Shown: positions 7,383 to 13,806, counted from the first letter of the stretch. The stretch is 23,071 bases of DNA from a virus (IMGVR_UViG_3300042892_000788:1-23071); one strand, 5' to 3'. Numbers and translations are program-made. Notes: generated from the letters alone by a model not told the origin.

Positions 7383-7510
7383 GTGGGTCTTGGCCGCTCG
7401 CGTGTTGTGAAAAAATGGGGGTCCGGGGGGGGTACCGGCGCGGGTGCGGTCGAGTCCGTTCGGATTTGCGCGCGATTTCGTTAGCGATTCGTACCGCATA
7501 TGTCTAGCGG
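7383..7510. other. Non-coding gap with G8 run, candidate packaging (cos) region
   Basis: This stretch lies between the HNH gene and the terminator hairpin. It contains an unusual run of eight G (7425-7432) inside GTCCGGGGGGGGTACCGG and an A6 tract at 7410-7415. In many cos-type phages the HNH gene, the cohesive-end site and the terminase genes lie side by side, and cohesive ends are often GC-rich. I infer a cos-like role from place and composition only; no overhang can be fixed from sequence alone. Confidence 0.3.
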
Positions 7511-7822
7511 TCAACCTCTAACGCGTCTGCGCTTCGCACGTTCGTTACATGATCGGCAAGAGGGTAACCACCCGGCGGACGGGTCGCCGTCTATTACGTG
7601 AGCTGCAACCATATCGCTAGCCGTGACCAGTAGGGTGCCGCACCCGTACCCGCATAGGGTAGGTAATTGCGTTAGTAGGTCGGCTCTAGCTTGCTTGTGT
7701 TGTAGGTCGTAGCCGCGTGCGGTTGAGCTTGCGCGTATTCGTCTGCGGTTCCGTACCAGTCGGCAGGGGTTACATCGGTCGGCAGGGGTGGGGGTTCCGC
7801 AGTCGATACACGGGCGACGCAT
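7511..7822 (-). CDS. HNH endonuclease-like protein
   Basis: The 103-aa protein has two Cys-pair clusters and an HNH core. The N-terminus carries C5-x2-C8 and C17-x2-C20, a probable zinc knuckle. A basic linker follows (RLVRNRRRIRASS, RGYDLQHKQARADLL), then C57-GYG-C61, H75 in VAAHVIDGDP and C89-x2-C92 before NERAK. The RGY...R...L segment and the AHVID followed by CRSCN layout are typical of phage HNH proteins near terminases, which nick DNA and can assist packaging. No strong Shine-Dalgarno sequence is visible before the ATG, and it follows the HTH gene after 47 bases. Confidence 0.82.
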   Translation of the reverse strand: MRRPCIDCGTPTPADRCNPCRLVRNRRRIRASSTARGYDLQHKQARADLLTQLPTLCGYGCGTLLVTASDMVAAHVIDGDPSAGWLPSCRSCNERAKRRRVRG

Positions 7823-7869
7823 TTGTTTAAGCGTTACCTAGTTCTTGCATTATCGCCGTAGCGTAATCG

Positions 7870-8169
7870 TTAGTTATCCACAAGGCTAAGGTATTCGGGG
7901 TCGTCCCACCATAAGCCCCATACGGCTATGGGGTTATAGCCGAGCCGGGTAGCTAACTGGTCTGCGTAATGCAGCGGGACACCGGGCTTTGTCCAGCGTT
8001 GGATAGTGCGCCGGGTGACGCCGAGTAGCTGCGCTAGTTCTTCTTGCTTTACGCACGCGCTTCGTTCGTTTGCTATGTCGTGGCAGTAACGGCAGTCGGG
8101 TCCGTGTAGGGGTTTACCGGCTACGTATGCGGCGGCGTCGTATAGGGGTCGAGAGGGTAGGCGATTCAT
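7870..8169 (-). CDS. Small helix-turn-helix DNA-binding protein
   Basis: I use the ATG at 8169 (99 aa), which overlaps the stop of the preceding gene as ATGA; the longer upstream frame merely shadows that gene. Residues 41-61 (KQEELAQLLGVTRRTIQRWT) form a convincing helix-turn-helix, followed by YADQLATRLGYNPIAVWG, which resembles excisionase/MerR-like or Cro-like small regulators. A Cys pair (C26-RY-C29) with neighbouring His (H22, H30) lies before the HTH and may bind zinc. It could be a transcription regulator at the end of the early operon, but its target is not visible. Confidence 0.75.
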   Translation of the reverse strand: MNRLPSRPLYDAAAYVAGKPLHGPDCRYCHDIANERSACVKQEELAQLLGVTRRTIQRWTKPGVPLHYADQLATRLGYNPIAVWGLWWDDPEYLSLVDN

Positions 8170-8765
8170 TCGGGAAACATCGGTTCGGTTCGCGGGTGCG
8201 GGCATCGGACGCGCGCGCCGCTGTGATGCTGGTCTAGTTCGTCGGTGTTCGGTTTCGTTCCGGTTTGTGCTACGTGGTCGTAGCACCATCGGCAGAGCCA
8301 TAGCGGTTCGGGTAGGCGGTCGCCTACGGTGCTGCGCTCTTGCGTTAGTGGCGGTTCCCACCGTGGGATTCCGTTTGCTACTTCGATTCGTGAGCAGCTT
8401 TCGCAATGCGGTTCGTTAGCGTCGGCCATGCGCTGACGTTCTAGCGCGTTAGGTGGTCGCGGCGTGTAAGTGTTCACAATGGCTAGGGCGCGGTCTAAGT
8501 GTTGTCGGGCTTTAGCTAGGTTCTGTTCTAGGTCGTGCTGGTCTCTAGCGGCGTTGTCGGGTCTGAGCGCGGCGGCGGCGGTGGGGTCGCTGGTTCCGGT
8601 TGCGGTGATTTTGTCGGAGTCGTATCGGATCGCGGACGGTTGGCCGTTGCGGGCGTCGCGTATGCGGTCGAGAACGGTCCCGCCGTATTCGTCGCGTGTT
8701 TGAATTAAGCGCAGGATCGTTAGCGCCGTGGTCGCGGTTTCGTAGGTGTCGCGCGGTATTGCCAT
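8166..8765 (-). CDS. Hypothetical protein with Cys4 zinc-finger-like C-terminus
   Basis: I do not recognise a named family. The 199-aa protein has a helical N-terminal part (residues 1-100, for example LTILRLIQTRDEYGGTVLDR and NLAKARQHLDRALAIV). The C-terminal part has two Cys pairs, C121-ES-C124 and C158-RW-C161, 33 residues apart, in the pattern of a treble-clef or zinc-ribbon finger. A GGAG Shine-Dalgarno sequence stands 10 bases before the ATG. It lies between the replication-initiator-like gene and the HTH gene, suggesting a DNA-linked role, but this is only context. Confidence 0.7.
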   Translation of the reverse strand: MAIPRDTYETATTALTILRLIQTRDEYGGTVLDRIRDARNGQPSAIRYDSDKITATGTSDPTAAAALRPDNAARDQHDLEQNLAKARQHLDRALAIVNTYTPRPPNALERQRMADANEPHCESCSRIEVANGIPRWEPPLTQERSTVGDRLPEPLWLCRWCYDHVAQTGTKPNTDELDQHHSGARVRCPHPRTEPMFPE

Positions 8766-8817
8766 TGCTTAGGGTCTCCGGTCGTCTGTAGTGGCGTAGG
8801 TTCGTTAGTTAAGCGTT

Positions 8818-9519
8818 CTAAGGCGTTGCGGGTTCGTTCGGTTGGCTTTCCCGCTTAAGTAGTCTTAGGGCGACGGTAGAGCCGTTAAGCGCCGCGGCGA
8901 TTTGGGAAGTGTTCGCCGTCGGGTATTGCTCTAAGAGTCGCGTTGCTTTCGCTATGGCGTCTTCGTCGCTGGTCATTTGTTCGCGTACGGTGCGTCGCCA
9001 TGCTTCCGGGTTTCGTATCCCGGTCGTAGTTGCTTGCCGCTGACGTACTGCCTCTTCGATTGCCGCGGTAACGGTTTCGGTTGCGGACGGTTCCGAAGAT
9101 GGTTTTCCGGGTCGGGTCGGGTCGGGATGGGTACCTGCTTCGTAGCTTTGCTTCGCTAGCAAAACGTTTTTGCTTGCGGTTTGCTTCGGCTTTGCTTCGG
9201 CTTTGCTTCGTTTCTGACCGGAAACTATGCCGCCTTTACGCCCGGCTTCGGCTCTGCGTTCCGATACCGTGAGCGTTTGGTATTCGGTCCAGTTATGGAT
9301 TCGGTAGCCGTCGTCGGTTGCGATCCATAACCCGGCGTCCACTAATGCGGCAGCGTCTTCGGTTGTGCCGCCGACCATGCGTACGAACGTTTCCGGCACT
9401 AGGTCGAGTCGCTGAGCGCACGACCACGACAACGCGCGCACCCATAAACCCGATGCGGCTAGGGGTAGCCCGATTACTTTCGGGTGGCACCAGAACCCGT
9501 CGTCTACTTTGGCCCACAT
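8818..9519 (-). CDS. Replication initiator-like / winged-helix protein
   Basis: The 233-aa protein starts MWAKVDDGFWCHPKVIGLPL, a hallmark N-terminus of actinophage and lactococcal replisome-organiser-like proteins with a winged helix fold (residues 1-80). A basic GRKGG segment (residues 93-97), a Lys/Ala-rich linker (104-125), a variable stretch rich in Pro, Ser and Thr, and a C-terminal helical part with RNPEAWRRTVREQM follow. Such proteins bind origin DNA and load a host helicase. It is the only replication-like gene in the window. The linker is encoded by repeats of 11-bp period, which could be origin iterons. The start overlaps the previous stop (TAATG). Confidence 0.65.
   Translation of the reverse strand: MWAKVDDGFWCHPKVIGLPLAASGLWVRALSWSCAQRLDLVPETFVRMVGGTTEDAAALVDAGLWIATDDGYRIHNWTEYQTLTVSERRAEAGRKGGIVSGQKRSKAEAKPKQTASKNVLLAKQSYEAGTHPDPTRPGKPSSEPSATETVTAAIEEAVRQRQATTTGIRNPEAWRRTVREQMTSDEDAIAKATRLLEQYPTANTSQIAAALNGSTVALRLLKRESQPNEPATP
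9147..9210. repeat. 11-bp-period repeats inside the replication initiator-like gene (candidate iterons)
   Basis: TTTGCTTCG occurs at 9147, 9180, 9191 and 9202, with TTTGCTT at 9169. All starts fall on one 11-bp register, and the full unit GCTTTGCTTCG is exact in two adjoining copies (9189-9199 and 9200-9210). Because 11 is not a multiple of three, the copies are read in different frames, so protein repetition does not explain them. One helical turn per unit and placement inside an initiator-like gene match an iteron origin. Confidence 0.5.
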
Positions 9520-9731
9520 TAGGCACGCTCTCTAGCTTCGGCGCGCATACGTGAAAGCTCCGCGCCGCGTTCGTTTACGATCTTCTGCGACTGCTCATAG
9601 AGACGACATACGCCGTCTAGCGCTGCGCGTAGTTCGTCTATCTCGCGTACCGCTTGCCTAAGCCATATAGGGTCGATTGCGTTAGGTGCTACGGATACGT
9701 TACGTAGCCGGGTTAGTTCGTCGCGCGTCAT
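9519..9731 (-). CDS. Small coiled-coil protein, function unknown
   Basis: The 70-aa protein is almost entirely helical and charged, with a likely coiled coil across WLRQAVREIDELRAALDGV and SQKIVNERGAELSRMRAEAR. No catalytic motif is seen. Its ATG overlaps the preceding stop (ATGA), and its TAA shares a base with the initiator-like gene start. The tight coupling to a replication-type gene suggests co-expression and possibly a partner role, which is inference. Confidence 0.65.
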   Translation of the reverse strand: MTRDELTRLRNVSVAPNAIDPIWLRQAVREIDELRAALDGVCRLYEQSQKIVNERGAELSRMRAEARERA

Positions 9732-9937
9732 TGTTCGCCGTCCTCGCGGGTTTCATATGCCATAGGTCGGCCGTCGTGACCAATAAGAACCATTACTTCA
9801 ATAACGTGAGACGTAACTACCCGCCGCCCGTTACCCATACAACCGCCGCACCACCATATAGCGCCGGTATTCTGCGTACACGGTGCGTCTATAAAGCAAT
9901 CCGAGATAGGCGATAACGCCCATACCTCACTTTCCAT
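9728..9937 (-). CDS. Small Cys-rich protein, function unknown
   Basis: The 69-aa protein has four Cys (C14, C20, C30, C33), the last two as WWCGGCMGNG, and a C-terminal strand-rich segment (SHVIEVMVLIGHDGRPM). The spacing suggests a zinc-binding knuckle. The start overlaps the 3' end of the 54-aa gene by 11 bases, and the stop overlaps the next ATG. I know no family for it. Confidence 0.65.
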   Translation of the reverse strand: MESEVWALSPISDCFIDAPCTQNTGAIWWCGGCMGNGRRVVTSHVIEVMVLIGHDGRPMAYETREDGEQ

Positions 9938-10091
9938 AACTGGCCCCTTCGGCTAGTGCGTCGTACTGCTCTACCAGTAGGCGAGCTGCCTCTAGTAGAT
10001 ATACGCCGTCGAATATGTCGGTAGTTTCTTCGCTGAGTCTCATAAGACGCGCCGCGATTTTTGCGACGCTGAACCCGGTGTAGTGCTGCAT
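9927..10091 (-). CDS. 54-aa helical protein, function unknown
   Basis: A short frame begins MQHYTGFSVAKIAARLMRLS and ends EQYDALAEGASYGK. It is predicted to be helical and acidic in its second half (DGVYLLEAARLLVEQYD). An AAGGGGAAACA Shine-Dalgarno stretch stands directly upstream, the same form used by other genes in this operon, and the frame fills the space between the Rpf-like and Cys-rich genes. These points make it a real gene, but no function can be assigned. Confidence 0.72.
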   Translation of the reverse strand: MQHYTGFSVAKIAARLMRLSEETTDIFDGVYLLEAARLLVEQYDALAEGASYGK

Positions 10092-10111
10092 TGTTTCCCC
10101 TTGCTAGTTAG

Positions 10112-10591
10112 TTAGTTAAAGCCGAGCTTCGCCCTACAACCCGGCCACGGTTGCCAGCCGCGCGCGCGCCATAAACGTAACGCTATTTCGATTTGCTGCG
10201 CTCGTGAAGCTTGCCACGCTTGCGGCGCGTACTCTTGTCCGCCGTACCCGTTCCACGTAGCGTAATGAAACATCAGTAGCCCGGAGTAGCCGCCGCTTAC
10301 CGGCGGGTAGTCGTGCCGGTTACTCGACTCGCAGAACGCGAGCGCGTCCCATTGCGCTTCGGTTGGTTCGCTGGTTTGCGGTTGAATTGTTACCGGTTGC
10401 GGTGCCGGTCGCGGTTTCGGTTGCGTTGTCGTCGTATTCAAAAACGAAAGGTCCGGTAGCGTCGTCGTCGTTTCCGGTAGCGATGCGCCTTGCATTTGAT
10501 TCGTAGGCGATACTCCCGGTGCGTCGGCTTGCGCGACACCGCAACCAGTCAGCAACAACAAAAGCACCGTTAACGTAAGTTTCTTTTTCAT
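10112..10591 (-). CDS. Rpf-like transglycosylase lipoprotein
   Basis: The 159-aa protein has a lipoprotein signal peptide: three Lys, then a Leu-rich core and lipobox LTGC with C17 as the lipidation site. A Thr/Pro-rich linker spans about residues 30-78. Residues 79-158 match the resuscitation-promoting-factor transglycosylase-like domain: WDALAFCESSNRH with catalytic E88, SGGYSGLLMFHYATWNGYGG, and WQPWPGCRAKLGF with C152 positioned to pair with C87. Rpf proteins cleave peptidoglycan at the cell surface and are typical of actinobacteria. Gene order places it in the early operon, away from the endolysin. It could alter the wall or block superinfection; either is inference. Confidence 0.85.
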   Translation of the reverse strand: MKKKLTLTVLLLLLTGCGVAQADAPGVSPTNQMQGASLPETTTTLPDLSFLNTTTTQPKPRPAPQPVTIQPQTSEPTEAQWDALAFCESSNRHDYPPVSGGYSGLLMFHYATWNGYGGQEYAPQAWQASRAQQIEIALRLWRARGWQPWPGCRAKLGFN

Positions 10592-10734
10592 TTCGTAGCC
10601 TCTTTCGGTTTCATCCAGTAATCACGGTTAGCACGTTTCGAGCATCCGCACCGCACCGCCGTAACGGGCAGCGGAGAAACATAATCGGTATCGCATTTAG
10701 GGCAATGCCATTCGGTAACCGGTTCGGGTCGCAT
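10588..10734 (-). CDS. 48-aa zinc-ribbon protein
   Basis: The frame begins MRPEPVTEWHCPKCDTDYVS and later has VRCGCSKRANRDYW. Two Cys pairs (C11-PK-C14 and C29-G-C31) form a minimal zinc ribbon. The start shares a base with the WhiB gene stop (TAATG) and the stop overlaps the lipoprotein start (ATGA), so the gene exactly bridges its neighbours. A small nucleic-acid or protein-binding role is plausible but unproven. Confidence 0.75.
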   Translation of the reverse strand: MRPEPVTEWHCPKCDTDYVSPLPVTAVRCGCSKRANRDYWMKPKEATK

Positions 10735-11141
10735 TAAATAAAATCCTCTTGCGCGGCGAGTAGCTCTAGTTCCGGGTCGGAAAGTTTACGTAAGTGTTTA
10801 CGGGTTTCGGACCCTTCGCTAGATCGGGACCATACCCGGCGGTATGCCTCACGTATCCGCGGATCGTTTAAACCCTCGAAACGGTCGGTGTGCTGCGGGT
10901 GATACCAGTCCGCAAAGCTCACGCCGCCCCATATGCCGTACTTTTCTTCCGTCTCGAAAGCGTGTTTACGGCAGTCATACGCGACCGGGCAGCGGTCGCA
11001 TACCTCGCGCGCCTGAGACGTAGCCGAATAAAACGTTTCGGTCGGTACCTTCTCAATTCGGCATAGCGCGTCGGTCATCCAGTCGGTTACGCCTTGCTTG
11101 CGGTGTCGCGCCCGGAACCACGCTAGGCGGGTGTTACTCAT
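10734..11141 (-). CDS. WhiB-family regulator
   Basis: This 135-aa protein holds the four WhiB cysteines, C27, C48, C51 and C57 (EVCDRCPVAYDCRKHA), which would bind a [4Fe-4S] cluster. The diagnostic turn YGIWGGVSF follows at residues 68-76. WhiB proteins occur only in actinobacteria and their phages, where they bind the housekeeping sigma factor and alter promoter use. The C-terminal half (about 80-135) is basic and longer than in minimal phage WhiB proteins, with a helix RIREAYRRVWSRSS that may contact DNA. It sits in the early operon, consistent with takeover of host transcription. Confidence 0.92.
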   Translation of the reverse strand: MSNTRLAWFRARHRKQGVTDWMTDALCRIEKVPTETFYSATSQAREVCDRCPVAYDCRKHAFETEEKYGIWGGVSFADWYHPQHTDRFEGLNDPRIREAYRRVWSRSSEGSETRKHLRKLSDPELELLAAQEDFI

Positions 11142-11506
11142 AGTTTCCCCTTTCGTATGTCGGCGATAACGTCGCCGAACGTACCACTAAACCATTCCGT
11201 ACCGTGATCCGGTAGCCATCGGGCAGACCATTGCGCCACGTCCGGTACGCCACGGGTCCGCCGGACCACGATCGGCAGTCGGTCCGGTCCCGCTTGCGTT
11301 TCCGCTTGCCTGCACCATGACGGCCACGCCGACGCGGCTACGTCTTTAACTTCAATCACTACGCCCGGTATGGCGTCAATGTCGCCCGGTTGCCGTCCGT
11401 CGCCCGCTAAATAGCGGCGAGCGTCCGGGTAGCCGTTGTCGCGTAACCAGTTAACTACCTTGCGTTCAGCATCGGCACCACGCCGCCGAGAAGCCGCACC
11501 GGTCAC
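11138..11506 (-). CDS. Holliday-junction-resolvase-like nuclease
   Basis: The 122-aa protein has the PD-(D/E)xK fold signature. An N-terminal helix carries E14 (RRGADAERKVVNWLR), then D42 and D44 in QPGDIDAIP and E52-V-K54 in VVIEVKDV. This set fits Hjc-like or related phage resolvases and small endonucleases that process recombination and replication branches. The start lies within the 3' end of the methyltransferase gene and the stop overlaps the WhiB start. With an ERF recombinase upstream, a role in phage recombination or in concatemer processing is likely. A restriction partner for the methyltransferase cannot be excluded. Confidence 0.78.
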   Translation of the reverse strand: MTGAASRRRGADAERKVVNWLRDNGYPDARRYLAGDGRQPGDIDAIPGVVIEVKDVAASAWPSWCRQAETQAGPDRLPIVVRRTRGVPDVAQWSARWLPDHGTEWFSGTFGDVIADIRKGKL

Positions 11507-12579
11507 GGGTTAAACGCCTTACCAGTAACGCGCGCAAGGATATGCGCGGCGAGTCGCGGCGGTACCGCGTTCCCTACTTGCTGAAACTGTTTACTTTTAG
11601 AACCTTGTAACGGATAATCCGCCGGGAACGATTGCAAAACAAGCGCGTCGTTTATGCTAATACGGACGGACCCGGCGCGGTCCTGTCGTGGTCGAGTGAG
11701 GTCAACGCCGGGTCCGGCGACGATATCGGGACAAAAAGAACCGACAAGGGTCGTAGCGGGACGGGTAAACCACCACGCTTCCGTCTGACCTGTTAGTGCC
11801 GGTGCCGGTGCCGGTGCCGATGCCGGTACGGTTTGCGCGTCCTCACGCGTACCGCCCTTCACCCATCCACGACCCGTATTAACCGACCATTCGCCACGCT
11901 CTATTTCTCGTTTGATAGTTTCGTACGCACCCGAACCGCCATGCATAAGAGGAGAAGCCCTAGCCGTTAAGGTCCACGCCGGTTTAGGTCGACCCCATCC
12001 GAGCGCGTCAGCCATAGATACCCACGGTCGTAACGCATCACCAAAAAGCGACGGTTCCGGGTGTCGGTCGTGCGTCGGGTTCGGCGGTCCGATCGGCCCC
12101 ATACGAGAAGCCACTAAAATAGCGCGTCGCCTAGTTTGCGGTACTCCATAGTCCGCAGCGTTTAAAACGCCCGACCAAGTGCTATAGCCAAGCTTACGTA
12201 GTTCCGTTTCGTAGTCACGCCATACCGGTAACGCGGGCGGTACCTGTTCGCATGCTATCCACTCCGGCCGTAATCCCTCAGACCAGCGCAGCACCTCGCG
12301 AATAAGCTGCCCGCGTTCCCCTTCAATACCGGCACGTTTACCGGCTAACGAAAAGTCTTGGCAAGGCGGCGACGCGATTAAACCCGTAACCCGATCGCCA
12401 AACTGCTCAAGAGGATAAGCGGCTATATCGGTTCTTATAGTCGCGTGACCGGCAGCGGCGCGAGTCTCGCACGCGGCAGCGTCCCACTCTAAACCGATCT
12501 CCGTAGCGTGCAGCTCCGGCGAAAGCATACGTAAACCCTCAGACCAGCCGCCCGGACCCGCGAATAGGTCAACGATCAC
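11503..12579 (-). CDS. C5-cytosine DNA methyltransferase
   Basis: I choose the GTG at 12579 (358 aa) because it overlaps the stop of the 31-aa membrane gene as GTGA and begins directly at motif I; the upstream extension shadows that gene. Motif I is VDLFAGPGGWSEGL (3-16). Motif IV is SPPCQDFSL with catalytic C73. EQV (111-113) stands where ENV is usual, QTRRRAILVAS (148-158) is motif VIII, and VGNAVPP near 335 is motif X. The target domain (about 160-305) holds an Ala-Pro run. It would methylate phage DNA to protect it from host restriction; no matching restriction gene is evident. Confidence 0.93.
   Translation of the reverse strand: MIVDLFAGPGGWSEGLRMLSPELHATEIGLEWDAAACETRAAAGHATIRTDIAAYPLEQFGDRVTGLIASPPCQDFSLAGKRAGIEGERGQLIREVLRWSEGLRPEWIACEQVPPALPVWRDYETELRKLGYSTWSGVLNAADYGVPQTRRRAILVASRMGPIGPPNPTHDRHPEPSLFGDALRPWVSMADALGWGRPKPAWTLTARASPLMHGGSGAYETIKREIERGEWSVNTGRGWVKGGTREDAQTVPASAPAPAPALTGQTEAWWFTRPATTLVGSFCPDIVAGPGVDLTRPRQDRAGSVRISINDALVLQSFPADYPLQGSKSKQFQQVGNAVPPRLAAHILARVTGKAFNP
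11797..11826. repeat. Hexamer tandem repeat inside the methyltransferase gene
   Basis: TGCCGG is repeated five times in a row (the fourth unit has A for the final G). Read on the minus strand it encodes alternating Ala-Pro within the target-recognition region. The unit is two codons, so copy changes would keep the frame and only alter linker length. Confidence 0.6.
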
Positions 12580-12671
12580 AACGCACCCGCCGCGATTAAA
12601 TAAACAAAAAACATAACTACCCATACGATCGCGCAGACCGCGACCATCGGCCATACCGGTTCTCTATCCAT
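12576..12671 (-). CDS. 31-aa single-pass membrane peptide
   Basis: The frame reads MDREPVWPMVAVCAIVWVVM and continues FFVYLIAAGAL, one long hydrophobic segment after a short acidic start. The ATG overlaps the HNH gene end by eight bases and the TGA overlaps the GTG of the methyltransferase. That bridging of neighbours is the main support. Function unknown; such peptides are frequent in actinophage early operons. Confidence 0.6.
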   Translation of the reverse strand: MDREPVWPMVAVCAIVWVVMFFVYLIAAGAL

Positions 12672-12993
12672 TGTCTACCCTTCGTACTAGTAAACCGTAC
12701 GCGTATGCGTCGGCCGGGTTCTCATGCGTCCACGTATGATGCCCACGGCAGATAGCAATAATAACCGTCGGGTCTAGGTGCGCGCCCGGATGCGTTGCGC
12801 GTGGCGTAATCTCATGCGCGTCGAGACCGCCAAAGCAAACGACCTGCGGAACTATCGCGGCGGCTTCGCAACGGTAGTCGGCTTTCTCGAATACGTCCCG
12901 GCGTAGATTCATACGCTGCGCATATTCGCTACGTCGTTTCTTAGACATTTTCGCTAGCGGTTTGTTCCTGCGTAACGGTCCCGAACGTTTCAT
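12664..12993 (-). CDS. HNH endonuclease
   Basis: I place the start at the ATG at 12993 (109 aa), preceded by a GGCGGGTGA Shine-Dalgarno stretch, rather than the TTG five codons upstream. The N-terminus MKRSGPLRRNKPLAKMSKKR is typical of this HNH family. C42 and C53 flank the core entry, H60-E61 lies in LDAHEITPR, and the second half of the motif is VIIAICRGHHTWTHENP with C82, H85, H86 and H90. It would cut or nick DNA with a metal ion. It overlaps the 80-aa gene by 53 bases, a longer overlap than elsewhere here. Confidence 0.85.
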   Translation of the reverse strand: MKRSGPLRRNKPLAKMSKKRRSEYAQRMNLRRDVFEKADYRCEAAAIVPQVVCFGGLDAHEITPRATHPGAHLDPTVIIAICRGHHTWTHENPADAYAYGLLVRRVDNG

Positions 12994-13183
12994 ATTCACC
13001 CGCCTCAATTAGTTCTAGATCAAAATACGGTAGACGAATACGCCGACCGCCGACCACGACCGTAGCAATAAGCGACTCCGGCGTTACATGCTGCATACGA
13101 CCTAGACGGCCGTCCGGTAACCGGACAAGCTGCCGGTTATGCGCTTCCCATTGCGAAACCGTTAAGCGTTTGCGTTTAGCCAT
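12941..13183 (-). CDS. 80-aa hypothetical protein
   Basis: The protein starts MAKRKRLTVSQWEAHNRQLV, a basic stretch, followed by a strand-rich core (GRLGRMQHVTPESLIATVVV, GRRIRLPYFDLELIEAG) with an SH3-like look, and an acidic, polar C-terminus. It overlaps the ERF gene by 22 bases. I cannot name a family. A small nucleic-acid-binding fold is possible from the basic N-terminus. Confidence 0.65.
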   Translation of the reverse strand: MAKRKRLTVSQWEAHNRQLVRLPDGRLGRMQHVTPESLIATVVVGGRRIRLPYFDLELIEAGEYETFGTVTQEQTASENV

Positions 13184-13806
13184 GTAACGACCGCTTCGGC
13201 TTGCTTAACCGTCAAAGATTCGGAGAGCTTCGGAATATTAGTAGTCGCGCGCCATTGCCCGTACTGGTCGAGAATGTCGGCGGGTAGTGACGCTAACCGG
13301 GTATGTAGTTCGTCCACGGTTGCGCGCGTGGCGACGGGTTCGCCGGATGGTTTCGCTGCGGCCTGTCGTTTCGGTTTCGGTGCCGCTTCGAATACTTCCG
13401 CGTCCGGGTCCGGGTCGTCGGTCGGAATGGTGAGGGTCTGTAGTAGGCACGTCCGATAGGCGACGCTATACGCCTTTGCTAGTGCTTTGTCGCCCATGTC
13501 GAAAGACTCGCCGTATACGACCGCTTCTAATGAGTCGCCGCCGGGACCGTAAAATACGTACCGGATTTTCACGACCACGCGTGTAGCCGTCTTACCGCTC
13601 GCAAGCTGCATCGGCTCGAATTGAACGTCTTCGGTTTGCGGAATACAGATAATCCCGTGTTTACGGAACGCCGGACCGCACGCGTTCATAACCGCATCGA
13701 TACCGCGGAAGTTAAACCGCTGCGCTTCGTTCTTACTGTCCTTGCGTACGCTACGTACGTCTTCGGATGCGGCCGCGAGAGCCTGCACAACACTAAGCGT
13801 AGTCAT
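13162..13806 (-). CDS. erf: ERF-family single-strand annealing recombinase
   Basis: The 214-aa protein matches the ERF family. KNEAQRFNFRGIDAVMNACG occupies residues 26-45, a strand segment VVVKIRYVFYGPGGDSLEAV runs from 77 to 96, and the conserved GESFDMGDKALAKAYSVAYR occupies 99-118, followed by LLQTLTIPTDDPD. A Pro/Lys-rich linker (about 142-158) joins a small helical C-terminal part. ERF proteins anneal complementary single strands and support phage DNA circularisation and recombination. The ATG follows an AAGGGGA Shine-Dalgarno sequence and overlaps the stop of the 58-aa gene (ATGA). It probably works with the HNH and resolvase-like nucleases downstream. Confidence 0.9.
   Translation of the reverse strand: MTTLSVVQALAAASEDVRSVRKDSKNEAQRFNFRGIDAVMNACGPAFRKHGIICIPQTEDVQFEPMQLASGKTATRVVVKIRYVFYGPGGDSLEAVVYGESFDMGDKALAKAYSVAYRTCLLQTLTIPTDDPDPDAEVFEAAPKPKRQAAAKPSGEPVATRATVDELHTRLASLPADILDQYGQWRATTNIPKLSESLTVKQAEAVVTWLNANA

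Noticed and set aside
7281-7514. 77-codon frame between the HNH and small terminase genes
   Set aside because: It starts with TTG, runs through the terminator-like hairpin and its T-run, and its sequence has no family-like pattern. The region is better read as non-coding.
8170-8406. N-terminal extension of the HTH protein
   Set aside because: The extra 79 residues are Arg/Pro-rich and overlap the Cys4 protein gene in another frame. The ATG at 8169 has an ATGA junction.
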